Below are positions 18,865-28,185 of a stretch of DNA of 64,000 nucleotides, piece after piece; position 1 is the stretch's first letter, and every line of letters begins with the position of its first letter. Origin of the DNA: Aureimonas endophytica. GTDB taxonomy: Bacteria > Pseudomonadota > Alphaproteobacteria > Rhizobiales > Rhizobiaceae. Location of the stretch: assembly GCF_014642635.1 (NCBI RefSeq), contig NZ_BMIQ01000004.1, forward strand, positions 310,001-374,000, written 5' to 3'. The position numbers and the translations under genes are program-made. The notes beneath the pieces were generated by a model that did not search any database, was not told where the DNA came from, and saw nothing but the letters and a program-made list of their open reading frames with translations.

Positions 18865-20940
18865 TCACTCCGCCGCCACCGCGAAGGGCGCCTGCGGCTC
18901 GTCCTCCTGCCTTTCGCGCAGCGCCGGGGCGGGGGCGGCGGGAAAGAGGGCGCGCCGGAGGCCGACCAGGGCATGGAGCGCGTCCTGCCGGGCGGCATCG
19001 GCGGGCGCGGCGGCGAGCCGGTCGAGCAGGCGGTCGATCGCGGCGCGGATCGCCGCGTCCGGCGGCAGCGCCCGGCCCGTCTCGGCGCGGCGCGCGAAGA
19101 GCGTCGCGATCCCGCCGAGCAGGCTGTCGACCGCCGCCGCGACCTCGCGCGGCAGGCGCGGCGCGACGCGCTTCAGCTGGACGAGGTTGAGCCCGAGGCG
19201 CAGCTCGCCGAGACTGTCGGACGACATGGTGTCGGGATCGGCGGTCAGCGCCAGACGCGGCGCCAGCTGGCCGGCGCGGTCGAGCATCCGGCCGGCGAAG
19301 CGCTCGTCGGCCCGCCGGCTGGTGCCGCCGCCGGCGATGGCGGCGAGGTCGCGCCAGCCGGCCCGCACGAGGCGCTTGGCGGCGAGCGCCGCGCCGAAAG
19401 GCCGCGTCGCCATGGTCCAGGCGAGGCCGAAGAACCCGCCGGCGATCGAGGCGAGGTTGCCGTTGACGAAGCTGCCGAAATCCGCGCTGTAGCTTTCCTG
19501 GATGCCGACGAGCGAGGCGATGTTCACCGCCAGAAGCAGCGCGACCAGCATGAATTGCGGCCGGCCGACCAGCGTGCCGACGACGAGGAAGGGCACGAGA
19601 AAGGCCGCGACCAGCATCTCGAAGCCGTGGACGACCGGCAGGATCGCGAAGAGATAGACGCCGGAGATCGCGGCCGCGATCGTCATCCAGACGGTGAAGG
19701 AGCGGATCTGCGGGGCGGGATCGTCGGAAGTGGCGAAGAAGGACGCGCCGACCGCCGTCATGATCACGCAGCCGGACCCCTCGACCCAGCCGGTGCCGAT
19801 CCAGAGCAGCGAGGCGGCGAGCGTCGCGAGGACCACCGAACCGGCCGAGAAGGCCATCAGGCCGAAATCGTAATGGTGGACGGGGCGGAAGACGTCGCGC
19901 AGGCGCAGTCCGCGCAGCCGGCCCCTGGCATGCTTGCCGGCACTGATTCGCGCTTCGAGGACGCGGATGTCCTGCCAGAGATCGAGGAGATCGCGCATCC
20001 GGGCGAGCGTGCTCGACAGGATCAGGCCCGGCCAGCCGGTCGCGGCGGCACCGCCCGGTTCCATCGCCGCGATGCGGCGGCGCAGCGCCTCGGCCTCCGC
20101 CTCGGTTCCGGCGGGATCGGCGATCCAGGTGAGGAGCGCCGCCTTGACGGCCGGATAGGCCTCCGGCTCGGCCCCCGCCGCGCGCATCGCGCCCGCCCGG
20201 TCGCCGAGGGAGGAGAGGATCGGCAGCACCATGCCGAGCCGCGCCCGCAATTCGCGCGCGCCGCGCACCGCGTCGCTGGCCGCCGTGTCATAGGCGAGCT
20301 GGCTGATCAGCATGTCGAGCGAGCGGATGTCGGCGGCGAGCCGCAGCCTTTCGCGCCCGACGGCGCCCGCGTCCTCGCGCTTCAGGATGTCGGCGATCCA
20401 GGCCGCCGCGTCGTTCTTCCAGCGCGCGACCTGGGCGCCGAGCGTCGGGCCGACCGCGGTCGGAAAGACGAGCGAATGGACGAGGCTCGCGCAGGCGATG
20501 CCGAGCGTGATCTCCAGGGAGCGCGCCACGGCGACGTCGAAGACGGTTTCGGGACTGCCGACGGTCGGCAGCGCGATCAGCGGCAGCGAATAGCCGGCCA
20601 GCATGAAGACATAGGAGCGCGGCGTCCGGTCGAGCATGGAGACGAAGAGGAAGAGGCCCGTCCAGAGCGCGACGGCGAGGCTGAGCAGTTCCGGCGCATT
20701 GACGAGGAGCGGCACGAGAAGAACGGCGCCGGCGGCGCCGATGAAGGTGCCGAGCGCCCGGTAGAGCGCCTTGGAGCGCGTCGCGCCCGACAGGGGATTG
20801 GCGACGACATAGACAGCCGCCATCGCCCAATAGGGACGGGGCAGGCCGGCGGCGAGCGCGATGTAGAGCGCCAGCATCGCCGCCACGAAGCTCTTGGCGG
20901 AAAAGAGCCATTCCCGCCAGGTGGGGAAGAGCGCGGTCAT
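18865..20940 (-). CDS. FUSC family inner-membrane efflux protein (AaeB-like)
   Basis: A 691-residue protein with the FUSC duplication: an N-terminal set of about six helices (residues 10-165), a cytoplasmic domain (about 170-355), a second set of helices (about 365-510), and a C-terminal soluble region. Conserved features are the opening WREWLFSAKSFVAAMLALYIAL, LPRPYWAMAAVYVV and RSYVFMLAGYSLPLI. E. coli AaeB works with AaeA and is driven by proton motive force for aromatic acid efflux; the substrate here is inferred only by analogy. Translation is coupled to marR (ATGA). Confidence 0.92.
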   Translation of the reverse strand: MTALFPTWREWLFSAKSFVAAMLALYIALAAGLPRPYWAMAAVYVVANPLSGATRSKALYRALGTFIGAAGAVLLVPLLVNAPELLSLAVALWTGLFLFVSMLDRTPRSYVFMLAGYSLPLIALPTVGSPETVFDVAVARSLEITLGIACASLVHSLVFPTAVGPTLGAQVARWKNDAAAWIADILKREDAGAVGRERLRLAADIRSLDMLISQLAYDTAASDAVRGARELRARLGMVLPILSSLGDRAGAMRAAGAEPEAYPAVKAALLTWIADPAGTEAEAEALRRRIAAMEPGGAAATGWPGLILSSTLARMRDLLDLWQDIRVLEARISAGKHARGRLRGLRLRDVFRPVHHYDFGLMAFSAGSVVLATLAASLLWIGTGWVEGSGCVIMTAVGASFFATSDDPAPQIRSFTVWMTIAAAISGVYLFAILPVVHGFEMLVAAFLVPFLVVGTLVGRPQFMLVALLLAVNIASLVGIQESYSADFGSFVNGNLASIAGGFFGLAWTMATRPFGAALAAKRLVRAGWRDLAAIAGGGTSRRADERFAGRMLDRAGQLAPRLALTADPDTMSSDSLGELRLGLNLVQLKRVAPRLPREVAAAVDSLLGGIATLFARRAETGRALPPDAAIRAAIDRLLDRLAAAPADAARQDALHALVGLRRALFPAAPAPALRERQEDEPQAPFAVAAE

Positions 20941-21401
20941 GCGGCATTCGCCTCGCTGTCGGTGGCGAGCGCGCCGGCGCGCTCGATCGTGGCGAAAACG
21001 CGCAGCACCGCCTCGAGATCGGCCGAAGGGACGTCGGCAAACACCTTTGCCCGCAGCGCCGCGAGATCGGCCTCGATCCGTCCGGTGATCGCGCGGCCCT
21101 TGTCGGTCAGCCAGAGCGTCTTCGCCCGGCGGTCGCTCGGATCGTCGCGCCGCTCGACGAGGCCGGCCGCCGCCAGCTGGTCGAGGAGGCGCACGAGCGA
21201 GGGACCCTCCATGCCGACCTCCTCGGCCAGCGCCCCCTGGCGCAGGCCCTCGCCGAGCCGGCCGATCGAGATCAGCGGCAGCCCGCAGGCCTGGGAAATG
21301 CCGTGGCTTTCGACGGTCTCGCGGGCGAGACGGCGCCATTGCCGGCCGATCCGTTCGAGATTGGCGGTGACGGCGAAGCGAAGGGCGGCCGGAGGAAGCA
21401 T
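20937..21401 (-). CDS. MarR-family transcriptional regulator
   Basis: A 154-residue winged-helix regulator heading the efflux operon. The DNA-binding helix region is QGALAEEVGMEGPSLVRLLDQLAAAGLVERR followed by the wing DPSDRRAKTLWLTDKG, a very good MarR signature. MarR proteins heading FUSC operons usually sense a phenolic or aromatic ligand and release the operator. A perfect palindrome lies 16-30 nt upstream of this ATG, consistent with autoregulation of the four-gene operon marR-FUSC-DUF1656-hlyD. Confidence 0.92.
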   Translation of the reverse strand: MLPPAALRFAVTANLERIGRQWRRLARETVESHGISQACGLPLISIGRLGEGLRQGALAEEVGMEGPSLVRLLDQLAAAGLVERRDDPSDRRAKTLWLTDKGRAITGRIEADLAALRAKVFADVPSADLEAVLRVFATIERAGALATDSEANAA

Positions 21402-21416
21402 GGGAACTAGGTAGTC

Positions 21417-21431
21417 TCCTATCTGATAGGA
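21417..21431. promoter_or_regulatory. MarR operator-like palindrome
   Basis: TCCTATC-T-GATAGGA is a perfect 7-1-7 dyad 16-30 nt before the marR start codon, where it would overlap the promoter or the transcription start. It sits in a short AT-richer stretch of a GC-rich region. A MarR dimer typically covers 15-25 bp of such a dyad, so autorepression is the likely role. Confidence 0.65.
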
Positions 21432-21571
21432 TGCAATGAAGTCTGTCGGTCGCGCCGGGACGAATCGATAGCCGGCTTACGGAATTGCGGAATCCTGTCC
21501 CGACCGTAACTTTCCCCTCCCGGACACGGCTGGCATCTTCCATCGCCGGGGGGCAGGAGGGGCGCCATGGC

Positions 21572-23608
21572 ATGACCGGACGATCGGAGACAGGCGGCGG
21601 GCCGTCGGCGCGCGGGGAAGGCGATCCGCTCGCGGCGATCGGCGCGAGCCCCATGGCGGCGGCGATCCGCGCGCATGACTGGACGGATCTGGGGCTCGGC
21701 CGGCGGGAGGACTGGCCGGCCGGGGTCGCGGCCCTCGTGGCGCTGATGCTCGAATCGCGGCAGCCGATGTTCCTGCTCTGGGGAGCCGAGCACCGGCTCG
21801 TCTACAACGACGCCTATGTCGCGCTGCTCGGCGCCAAGCATCCGGCGGCCCTCGGCCGGCCGTTCCTCGATGTCTGGCGCGAAGCGCGCGACCCTCTGGC
21901 CGCGCTCGTCGAGCGCGTCTTCGCGGGCCATCCGGCCTATCGCGACGACATCCGTCTGGACCTCGATCGCGGCGAGGGGCTGAAGGAGGCGCATTTCGCC
22001 TTCTCGCTGTCGCCGATCCGCGATGCGGCCGGCGCGGTCGGCGGGCTGTTCTGCGTCTGCACCGAGACGACGGCGACCGTCCTCGCCCAGCGGCGCCAGC
22101 GTCTCGCCGAGGAACGGCTGCGCGAGAGCGAGGACAACTATCGCCACGCGGTGGAGCTCAGCCCGCAGATCGCCTGGACGACGCAGGGCGACGGGACGGT
22201 CGATCAGGTCTCGATCCGCTGGCGCGACCTGACCGGCCTCGCCCATACCGGCACATCCTGGCTGGACGCCCTCCATCCCGAGGACCGGCCCCGCGCGCGC
22301 GAGGCCTGGCGGCGCTCGCTCGCCGAGGGCCGACCGCTCTGGCTGGAAATGCGGGCGCGCATGCGCTCCGGCGACTATCGCTGGTTCCTCAGCCGGGCCT
22401 ATCCGCGCTTCGGCGCCGATGGCGCGATCCTGCGCTGGTACGGCACGACGGAGGACATTCACGAGCGCAAGATCGGCGAGGAATATCTGCGCTCGATCAT
22501 CGAGACGGTGCCGGACGCGATGATCGTCACCGACGCGGAAGGCACCGTCCGGTCCTTCAGCCAGGCGGCCGAGCGCTGCTTCGGCTATCGGGCCGAGGAG
22601 GTGATCGGCGCCAATGTCCGTCTCCTTCTGCCGGAACGCCACCGCGCGGTCCATGCCGCCGCGCTCGGCCGCCATCGGCCGGAAAGCGAGGGCGGGAAAG
22701 GCGGCGAGGCCGAGCGCGTGATCCGGGGCCGGCGCAAGGACGGCACCACCTTTCCGATGTCGCTCAGCATCGGCGAGATCCGCACCGGCACCGAGCGCGT
22801 CTTCGCCAGCTTCATTCGCGATCTCACCGAAAAGCGGCAGGCCGAGAAGCGCGTCGAGGAGATGCAGGCCGAGCTCCTGCACATGTCGCGCTTCACCGCG
22901 CTCGGCGAGATGGCCTCGGCGCTGGCGCACGAGCTCAACCAGCCGCTGACGGCCATCTCCAACTATCTCGGCGCCTGCCGCCGGCTGGTCGAGCGCGCGC
23001 CGGACGGGCGCGGCGCCGAGCCCGAGGACCTGCTCGCCCGGGCGATCGCGGACGCGGCCGGCCAGGCCAAGCGCGCCGGCGAGATCATCCGGGCGCTGCG
23101 CGCCTTCGCCGGCCGCAGCGAGGGGCGGCGACAGCGGGAGGCCCTGCCGAAGCTTCTCGACGAGGCCTCGGCGCTGGCGCTCGTCGGCACGCGCGACGCC
23201 GACATCGCGCTGCGGATCGAGATCGATCCCGCCGTCCGCGTCGTCATCGCCGACCGGGTGCAGATCCAGCAGGTGGTTGTGAACCTGATGCGCAACGCCA
23301 TCGAGGCGATGCAGGGCCGGCCGCACCGCGAATTGCGCATCGTCGCGCGGCCGGCGGCCGGCGGCACCCATGTCGAGATCCTGGTCGAGGATACCGGGCC
23401 GGGCCTGCCGCCCGAGATCGCGGCCAAGCTCTTCCAGCCCTTCCACACCACCAAGCCGAACGGAATGGGCGTCGGCCTCTCGATCTGCCGCGGCATCGTC
23501 GAGGGCCATGGCGGGCGGATCGCGGCGGAGGCGAACGAGGCGGGCGGCACCACCTTCCGCTTCACCGTGCCGTGCCCGCCGGCGGAGGGCCGGACGCATG
23601 CCGCCTGA
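21572..23608 (+). CDS. FixL-like PAS sensor histidine kinase with heme-pocket residues
   Basis: A 678-residue soluble kinase with three PAS-type regions (about 55-170, 185-300 and 305-420), HisKA (about 435-500; phospho-acceptor His453 in ALAHELNQPL) and HATPase. The third PAS closely follows rhizobial FixL: ETVPDAMIVT, GANVRLLLPERHRAVH, RKDGTTFPMSLSIGE and FASFIRDLTE. By manual alignment to Bradyrhizobium FixL, His361 matches the heme-ligating His200, Arg367 matches Arg206, and Arg382 matches Arg220 with one residue inserted. Oxygen or another diatomic gas sensing is therefore plausible. The ATG at 21572 follows GGAGG; an earlier in-frame ATG (21485) lacks a site. It overlaps the FixJ-like gene by 11 nt. 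The two N-terminal PAS regions have unknown ligands. Confidence 0.9.
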   Translation: MTGRSETGGGPSARGEGDPLAAIGASPMAAAIRAHDWTDLGLGRREDWPAGVAALVALMLESRQPMFLLWGAEHRLVYNDAYVALLGAKHPAALGRPFLDVWREARDPLAALVERVFAGHPAYRDDIRLDLDRGEGLKEAHFAFSLSPIRDAAGAVGGLFCVCTETTATVLAQRRQRLAEERLRESEDNYRHAVELSPQIAWTTQGDGTVDQVSIRWRDLTGLAHTGTSWLDALHPEDRPRAREAWRRSLAEGRPLWLEMRARMRSGDYRWFLSRAYPRFGADGAILRWYGTTEDIHERKIGEEYLRSIIETVPDAMIVTDAEGTVRSFSQAAERCFGYRAEEVIGANVRLLLPERHRAVHAAALGRHRPESEGGKGGEAERVIRGRRKDGTTFPMSLSIGEIRTGTERVFASFIRDLTEKRQAEKRVEEMQAELLHMSRFTALGEMASALAHELNQPLTAISNYLGACRRLVERAPDGRGAEPEDLLARAIADAAGQAKRAGEIIRALRAFAGRSEGRRQREALPKLLDEASALALVGTRDADIALRIEIDPAVRVVIADRVQIQQVVVNLMRNAIEAMQGRPHRELRIVARPAAGGTHVEILVEDTGPGLPPEIAAKLFQPFHTTKPNGMGVGLSICRGIVEGHGGRIAAEANEAGGTTFRFTVPCPPAEGRTHAA

Positions 23609-24218
23609 AGCGCTGGTCCACGTCATCGACGACGACGCGGACGTGCGACAGTCGATGGCCCTCCTGTTCCAGGTCCACGACATCGCGATGCGCGCCCATG
23701 CCGGCGCAAAGGACTTTCTCGCCGCCGCCGGCGCGGGCATCGCGGGCTGCGTCCTCAGCGACGTCCGCATGCCGGGCCTCGACGGCATCGAACTCCTGCG
23801 CCGCCTGCGCCTCTCCGGTCTCGACCTGCCCGTCATCGTGATGAGCGGCCATGCCGACGTGCCGATGGCGGTGCGGGCGATGAAGGAAGGCGCCTTCGAC
23901 TTCATCGAGAAGCCCTTCGACGACGTCGTGATCCTGACCCTGGTGCGCCAGGCCCTCGCCAAGGACCGGCAAGCGGCCGGAGCGCGCCACCGGCTCAGCG
24001 ATCTGAAGGCCCGCATCGCCTCCCTCACGCCGCGCGAGCGCGAAGTGCTGGAAATGGTCGCGGCCGGCAAGGCCAACAAGATCATCGGGCGCGAGCTCAA
24101 TGTCAGTCCCCGCACCGTGGAAGTTCATCGCGCCAAGCTGATGACCAAGATGGGAGCGGAGAATGCCGTGGATGTCGCAAGGATGTTTCGCGAGACCCTC
24201 AGGTCTTCCGAAACGTGA
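23598..24218 (+). CDS. FixJ-like response regulator (REC-LuxR)
   Basis: A 206-residue regulator. The receiver has the acidic pair in HVIDDDADVR, phospho-acceptor Asp55 (LSDVRMPGLDG), Ser in VIVMSGHADVP and Lys in FIEKPFDD. The C-terminal LuxR/FixJ helix-turn-helix runs through LTPREREVLEMVAAGKANKIIGRELNVSPRTVEVHRAKLMTKM. The closest recognisable family is FixJ/TodR/StyR. The usual target, fixK, is not in the window. The start inside the kinase 3' end implies coupled translation. Confidence 0.93.
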   Translation: MPPEALVHVIDDDADVRQSMALLFQVHDIAMRAHAGAKDFLAAAGAGIAGCVLSDVRMPGLDGIELLRRLRLSGLDLPVIVMSGHADVPMAVRAMKEGAFDFIEKPFDDVVILTLVRQALAKDRQAAGARHRLSDLKARIASLTPREREVLEMVAAGKANKIIGRELNVSPRTVEVHRAKLMTKMGAENAVDVARMFRETLRSSET

Positions 24219-24504
24219 GGCATGGGTCGAAATGTGATATTCAGCAAACTTGATTGCCAAATGCTACAATTGTCGGTCGCATCGCTGTCGCTCGCATGGA
24301 ATGTTGCATCTTCTTGGAACAAAAAGCCTGATGCCTATTGCCGAGCGCGCGCGGTTTCCGCGAATTTTTTTCGCCCCATAAAGCTCTCGTTCAGTATTAA
24401 GGCGTCTAATCACATTTGAACGGCCTGCCGACCGGCGAGGGCGAATCGGCCTTGCTGAGCCGAGCGGCCGTGTTGAATCGACAACCCTTTTGAACGGTCC
24501 GGCC

Positions 24505-26277
24505 ATGGCCTTTGATCTGCTGAAGAAAAGCGAAGCCGCCCAGAAGGAACTGGCCCTCGAGGCCCTGCGCGCCAATGTCATGCTGGCCGATGCCAAGCTG
24601 CGCATCCTCTACATGAACGGCTCGCTGCGCGACCTGCTCAAGGAGGCGGAGGCGGATCTGAAGCGGGAGCTGCCGCAGTTCAGCGTCGACAAGCTGATCG
24701 GCAGCAATATCGACATCTTCCACAAGAACCCGAGCCATCAGCGCCAGCTGCTCGCCTCGCTCCAGAAGCCGCACAGCGCGACCATCCGCGTCGGCCAGCG
24801 GGTCTTCGATCTCCTCGTCGCCCCCCTGCGCAGCGGCAGCACCGTGGTCGGCTTCGTGGTCGAATGGGCGGATGCGAAGGAGCGGCTCCAGAATATCGAC
24901 TTCGCGGCGCAGATCGCCGCCATCGGCCGCTCGCAGGCGATCATCGAATTCACGCCCGAGGGCCAGATCCTCTCGGCCAATCCCAACTTCCTGAAGACCA
25001 TGGGCTACGAGCTTTCCGAGATCGTCGGCAAGCATCACAGCATGTTCGTCGACGAGGCGGCGCGCTCCAGCCGCGACTATGCCGATTTCTGGGATCGCCT
25101 GCGGTCCGGCCAGCATCAGGTCAGCGAATATCGCCGCATCGCCAAGGGCGGGCGCGAGGTCTGGGCCCAGGGCTCCTACAACCCGATCCTCGACGCCAAG
25201 GGCAAGGTGGTGAAGGTCGTGAAGTTCATGACCGACGTCACGCCGCGCGTCCACGCGGTCGCGGAAGTCGGCAACTCGCTCAGCGACATCGCCGACGGCC
25301 GTCTCGACCGCCGCATCACCATAGCCTTCCCGCCCGAGATCGATTCGATCCGCACCAATTTCAACCGCGCGGCGGAAAGCCTCCAGGAGGTGGTGGAGCG
25401 GGTGCAGGACACGTCGAAGACCATCCAGACGGGCCTCGCCGAGATCAATGTCGCGTCCTCGGACCTGTCGCAGCGCACCGAGCAGCAGGCGGCCTCGCTG
25501 GAGGAGACCGTCGCGGCGCTGTCGGAACTGATGCGCGCGGTGAACGTCACCGCCACGGATGCGGGCCGGGCGCAGGAAACGGCCGGCACCGCCCAGAAGA
25601 ATGCCGAGCGCGGCGGCGCGATCGTCTCCGAGGCGGTCGCCGCCATGGGCCAGATCGAACATTCCTCGACCGAGATCGGCAAGATCATCGGCGTGATCGA
25701 CGAGATCGCCTTCCAGACGAACCTCCTCGCCCTGAACGCGGGCGTCGAAGCGGCGCGGGCCGGCGAGGCGGGACGCGGCTTCGCCGTCGTCGCCCAGGAA
25801 GTGCGGGCGCTGGCCCAGCGCTCGGCGGAAGCGGCGAAGGAGATCAAGAACCTCATCTCGGCCTCCTCCGCCCAGGTCGCCAACGGCGTCGAACTCGTCA
25901 CCGCTTCCGGCCGCAGCCTGGACGAGATCGTCGCCTGCGTCGGCGACATGGCCCGCGTCGTCACCGAGATCGCCCGCTCGGCCCGCGAACAGGCGACGTC
26001 GCTGCGCGAAGTCTCGACGGCGGCGGACCAGATGGACAAGGTGACGCAGCAGAACGCCGCGATGGTGGAGGAGACGACCGCCGCCGCGAGGACCCTCCAG
26101 GCCGAGACGGACCAGCTCGCCCAGCTGATGCAGCGCTTCCAGACCGGGCGCGTCGCGGCGGGCGGCGGGCGCGCGGCGCGGCCGGCGGCGCGGGCCGCCC
26201 CGGTGACGCAGATGCGGACCACGGGACGCGGCGGCGCGGCGCCCCGGGCGGCGGCGGAGACCTGGGACGAGTTCTGA
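24505..26277 (+). CDS. Soluble PAS-containing methyl-accepting chemotaxis protein
   Basis: A 590-residue cytoplasmic receptor, with no transmembrane segment. The N-terminus contains two PAS domains (about 20-125 and 135-250); the second, [23 protein letters not shown] through the [17 protein letters not shown] strand, is the Aer-like type. A HAMP-like linker (about 255-310) precedes the signalling coiled coil with the conserved tip [14 protein letters not shown]. It ends TWDEF, an xWxxF CheR/CheB tether like the transmembrane receptor at 3145-5073. The preferred start is the ATG at 24505; a TTG at 24490 is in frame. It follows the FixLJ-like pair by 286 nt, possibly a redox or oxygen behavioural sensor; the cofactor is unknown. 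Confidence 0.92.
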   Translation: MAFDLLKKSEAAQKELALEALRANVMLADAKLRILYMNGSLRDLLKEAEADLKRELPQFSVDKLIGSNIDIFHKNPSHQRQLLASLQKPHSATIRVGQRVFDLLVAPLRSGSTVVGFVVEWADAKERLQNIDFAAQIAAIGRSQAIIEFTPEGQILSANPNFLKTMGYELSEIVGKHHSMFVDEAARSSRDYADFWDRLRSGQHQVSEYRRIAKGGREVWAQGSYNPILDAKGKVVKVVKFMTDVTPRVHAVAEVGNSLSDIADGRLDRRITIAFPPEIDSIRTNFNRAAESLQEVVERVQDTSKTIQTGLAEINVASSDLSQRTEQQAASLEETVAALSELMRAVNVTATDAGRAQETAGTAQKNAERGGAIVSEAVAAMGQIEHSSTEIGKIIGVIDEIAFQTNLLALNAGVEAARAGEAGRGFAVVAQEVRALAQRSAEAAKEIKNLISASSAQVANGVELVTASGRSLDEIVACVGDMARVVTEIARSAREQATSLREVSTAADQMDKVTQQNAAMVEETTAAARTLQAETDQLAQLMQRFQTGRVAAGGGRAARPAARAAPVTQMRTTGRGGAAPRAAAETWDEF

Positions 26278-26301
26278 TCCCGTCTCTTCCATGAAGAAGC
26301 C

Positions 26302-26325
26302 AAGGGCCGCCGAAGCGCGGCCCTT
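26302..26325 (+). terminator. Intrinsic terminator after PAS chemoreceptor
   Basis: AAGGGCCGC and GCGGCCCTT form a perfect 9-bp stem with a 6-nt loop, 25 nt after the stop codon. It is followed by CGTCTTTCC, a weak T-rich tail. It probably also ends the convergent b561 transcript. Confidence 0.65.
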
Positions 26326-26344
26326 CGTCTTTCCAGCCGGCCTC

Positions 26345-26902
26345 TCAGCGCCGGGGCAGCATCCGCCGCAGCACCGCGTCGCGGCGGACGAACTGATGGG
26401 CCAGGGCCGCCGAGGCATGCAGCAGGACGAGCGCGCCCGCCGCATAGGCGAGGATCGCATGGAGCTCCGACCAGAAGGCCTCCGCCGCATCCGAGACGCC
26501 GAGCGGCAGCGGCGGCACGACGACGAGATCGAAGACATAGCTCGGAATGCGCAGCGGCGAGCTTGAGGCGATCGCCCAGCCCGCCAGCGGCACGGCGACG
26601 GAAAGGGCGAGAAGCGCCTGATGGACGGCGCGCGAGGCGAGGATTTCGGCCGGGCCGAGCCCGCCGGCCGGAGCGGGACGCCGGCTCGCCAGCGACCAGA
26701 CGAGGCGGGGCAGGGCGAGCGCGAGGATCAGGAAGCCCACCGACTTGTGCCATTGGTAGAGTTCGAATTGCAGCGCCGGGTCCTCGGCGCTGCGCTGCGT
26801 CAGCATCCCGAGCGGCCATTCGCCGAGAAAGACGAGCGCGATCGCCCAATGGAGGAGGATCGCCACCCCGCCATAGCCCGCCCGGTCGTTGCGCCAGCGC
26901 AT
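26345..26902 (-). CDS. Cytochrome b561 family protein (ECF operon member)
   Basis: A 185-residue four-helix b561. Histidines for two b hemes are visible in AILLHWAIALVF, YQWHKSVGFLIL, ELHAILAYAAGALVLLHASAALAHQFV, with the RRDAVLRRM ending seen in the paralogue at 13875. It lies 5 nt downstream of the anti-sigma factor stop, so it is part of the sigma operon. Cytochrome b561 genes often accompany YceI proteins and ECF sigma factors responding to oxidative stress; here both are present. Confidence 0.9.
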   Translation of the reverse strand: MRWRNDRAGYGGVAILLHWAIALVFLGEWPLGMLTQRSAEDPALQFELYQWHKSVGFLILALALPRLVWSLASRRPAPAGGLGPAEILASRAVHQALLALSVAVPLAGWAIASSSPLRIPSYVFDLVVVPPLPLGVSDAAEAFWSELHAILAYAAGALVLLHASAALAHQFVRRDAVLRRMLPRR

Positions 26903-26907
26903 CGGTC

Positions 26908-27675
26908 CTAGCCCAGCTGCTTGTAGGCGTCGGTCGCGATCCGGCGCAGACTGTCGCGCGGCAGCTCGCCGACCAGCGCGCAGCGCAGGGTCTCGTCGCG
27001 CCAGAAGACGGCTTCGAGCCCGTCGGCGCTCGCGAGACGCAAGGCCGTCTCCTCCGCCTCCGGGGCCGGCACGATATAGAGCGTGAGGCGCCGTCCGCCC
27101 TCGTCCTCGTACATCAGCTGCGCCGCCGGGCCGTCTCCCGCCGGCAGGAGCCTTCCGCCGACGAAGGCGAGGCCCTGGCCCGTCAGATCCGGCAGGGCGA
27201 GGGGACGGCTCAGCCGCTTCGACAGCCAGGCCTTCAGATGCGCGCTGTCCTCGGCGCGCACTTCGACGGGGTGGACGACCTCGCCCGCATAGAGCCGATG
27301 CGCCGCCACCGCCTCGGCGACCAGCGAACCGGCGGGGGCGCCCGCCTCGAACTCGCCGCGTCCGAACCAGCCGGCACCGGCGCCGAGCGCGAGAAGGACC
27401 AGAACGGCGGCAAGGCGCCGCCAGGGCAGGGCCGGCACGGGCCGCGCGGCGGCTAGGCGGCGCGGATGGAGGCGCGCCGGCACGGGCTCGCTCGCGGCCG
27501 GACCGTAGAGGGCACGCAGCGTCTCGTTCTGCCGGCGCCAGGTCTCGACGCGCGCCGCCTCCTCGGGCCGGGCGGCGAGATGCGCCTCGACCTCGGCATG
27601 CCGCGCGGCGTCGAGCACCCCGTCGGCATAGGCATGGAGATCCTCTTCGGAGACCGGTCGATCGTCCTTCGTCAT
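26908..27675 (-). CDS. Membrane-spanning anti-sigma factor
   Basis: A 255-residue protein. The cytoplasmic N-terminus (PVSEEDLHAYADGVLDAARHAEVEAHLAARPEEAARVE) is the anti-sigma domain typical of alphaproteobacterial ECF partners. It lacks the HxxxCxxC zinc motif. A single transmembrane helix (about 87-105) is followed by a periplasmic domain with VVHPVEVRAEDSAHLKAWLSKRL and LSRPLALPDLTGQGLAFVGGRLLP, a conserved module of such anti-sigma factors. It should hold the sigma factor inactive until a periplasmic signal appears. The ATG overlaps the sigma stop codon by 4 nt. Confidence 0.88.
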   Translation of the reverse strand: MTKDDRPVSEEDLHAYADGVLDAARHAEVEAHLAARPEEAARVETWRRQNETLRALYGPAASEPVPARLHPRRLAAARPVPALPWRRLAAVLVLLALGAGAGWFGRGEFEAGAPAGSLVAEAVAAHRLYAGEVVHPVEVRAEDSAHLKAWLSKRLSRPLALPDLTGQGLAFVGGRLLPAGDGPAAQLMYEDEGGRRLTLYIVPAPEAEETALRLASADGLEAVFWRDETLRCALVGELPRDSLRRIATDAYKQLG

Positions 27676-28178
27676 TTCACCGCTCTCAATTTCGGGCCGC
27701 TATCCTCGGTCCATTGCCGCAGCAGCGCGCGGGCGCGGCCGATCCGCGACATCAGCGTGCCGATCGGGATGCCCAGCACCGCCGCCGCCTCCGCATAGGC
27801 GAGGCCCTCGACGGCGACGAGCAGCAAGGCCTCGCGCTGGTCGGGGGGCAGGCGCTCCATCGCCCGCGCCATCTCGGCCAGCGCGACGCGGCCGGGCTGG
27901 CCGGCGGCGACGGCCGGCTCGGTGCCGATCTCGTCCAGCGCGACCGCCGGCGGCGCCCGGCGCTTCTGGCGCAGCCCGTTGCGGTGGAGGTTCAGGAGGA
28001 TGCGGAACAGCCAGGGCCGGAGCGGGCCGATCGGCCGCCACAGGCCCTTCTTGCGGATCGCCCGTTCCAGGCAGTCCTGAACGAGATCGTCGGCGCTCTC
28101 GCGATCGTGGGTGAGGGCGCGCGCATAGCGCCGCAGCGCCGGCACGCAATCCGCGATCTCGTCCAGGACGTCGCCCAT
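27672..28178 (-). CDS. ECF-type RNA polymerase sigma factor
   Basis: A 168-residue extracytoplasmic-function sigma factor. Region 2 is ALRRYARALTHDRESADDLVQDCLERAI followed by WLFRILLNLHRN; region 4 is LPPDQREALLLVAVEGLAYAEAAAVLGIPIGTLMSRIGRARALL. It heads a block with its anti-sigma factor and b561 gene, and lies 7 nt after the PF03640 gene, so transcription probably starts upstream of that gene. Two near-identical promoter motifs (28632-28658 and 29294-29320) are good candidates for its own recognition sites. Confidence 0.95.
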   Translation of the reverse strand: MGDVLDEIADCVPALRRYARALTHDRESADDLVQDCLERAIRKKGLWRPIGPLRPWLFRILLNLHRNGLRQKRRAPPAVALDEIGTEPAVAAGQPGRVALAEMARAMERLPPDQREALLLVAVEGLAYAEAAAVLGIPIGTLMSRIGRARALLRQWTEDSGPKLRAVK

Positions 28179-28185
28179 GGCGGTG

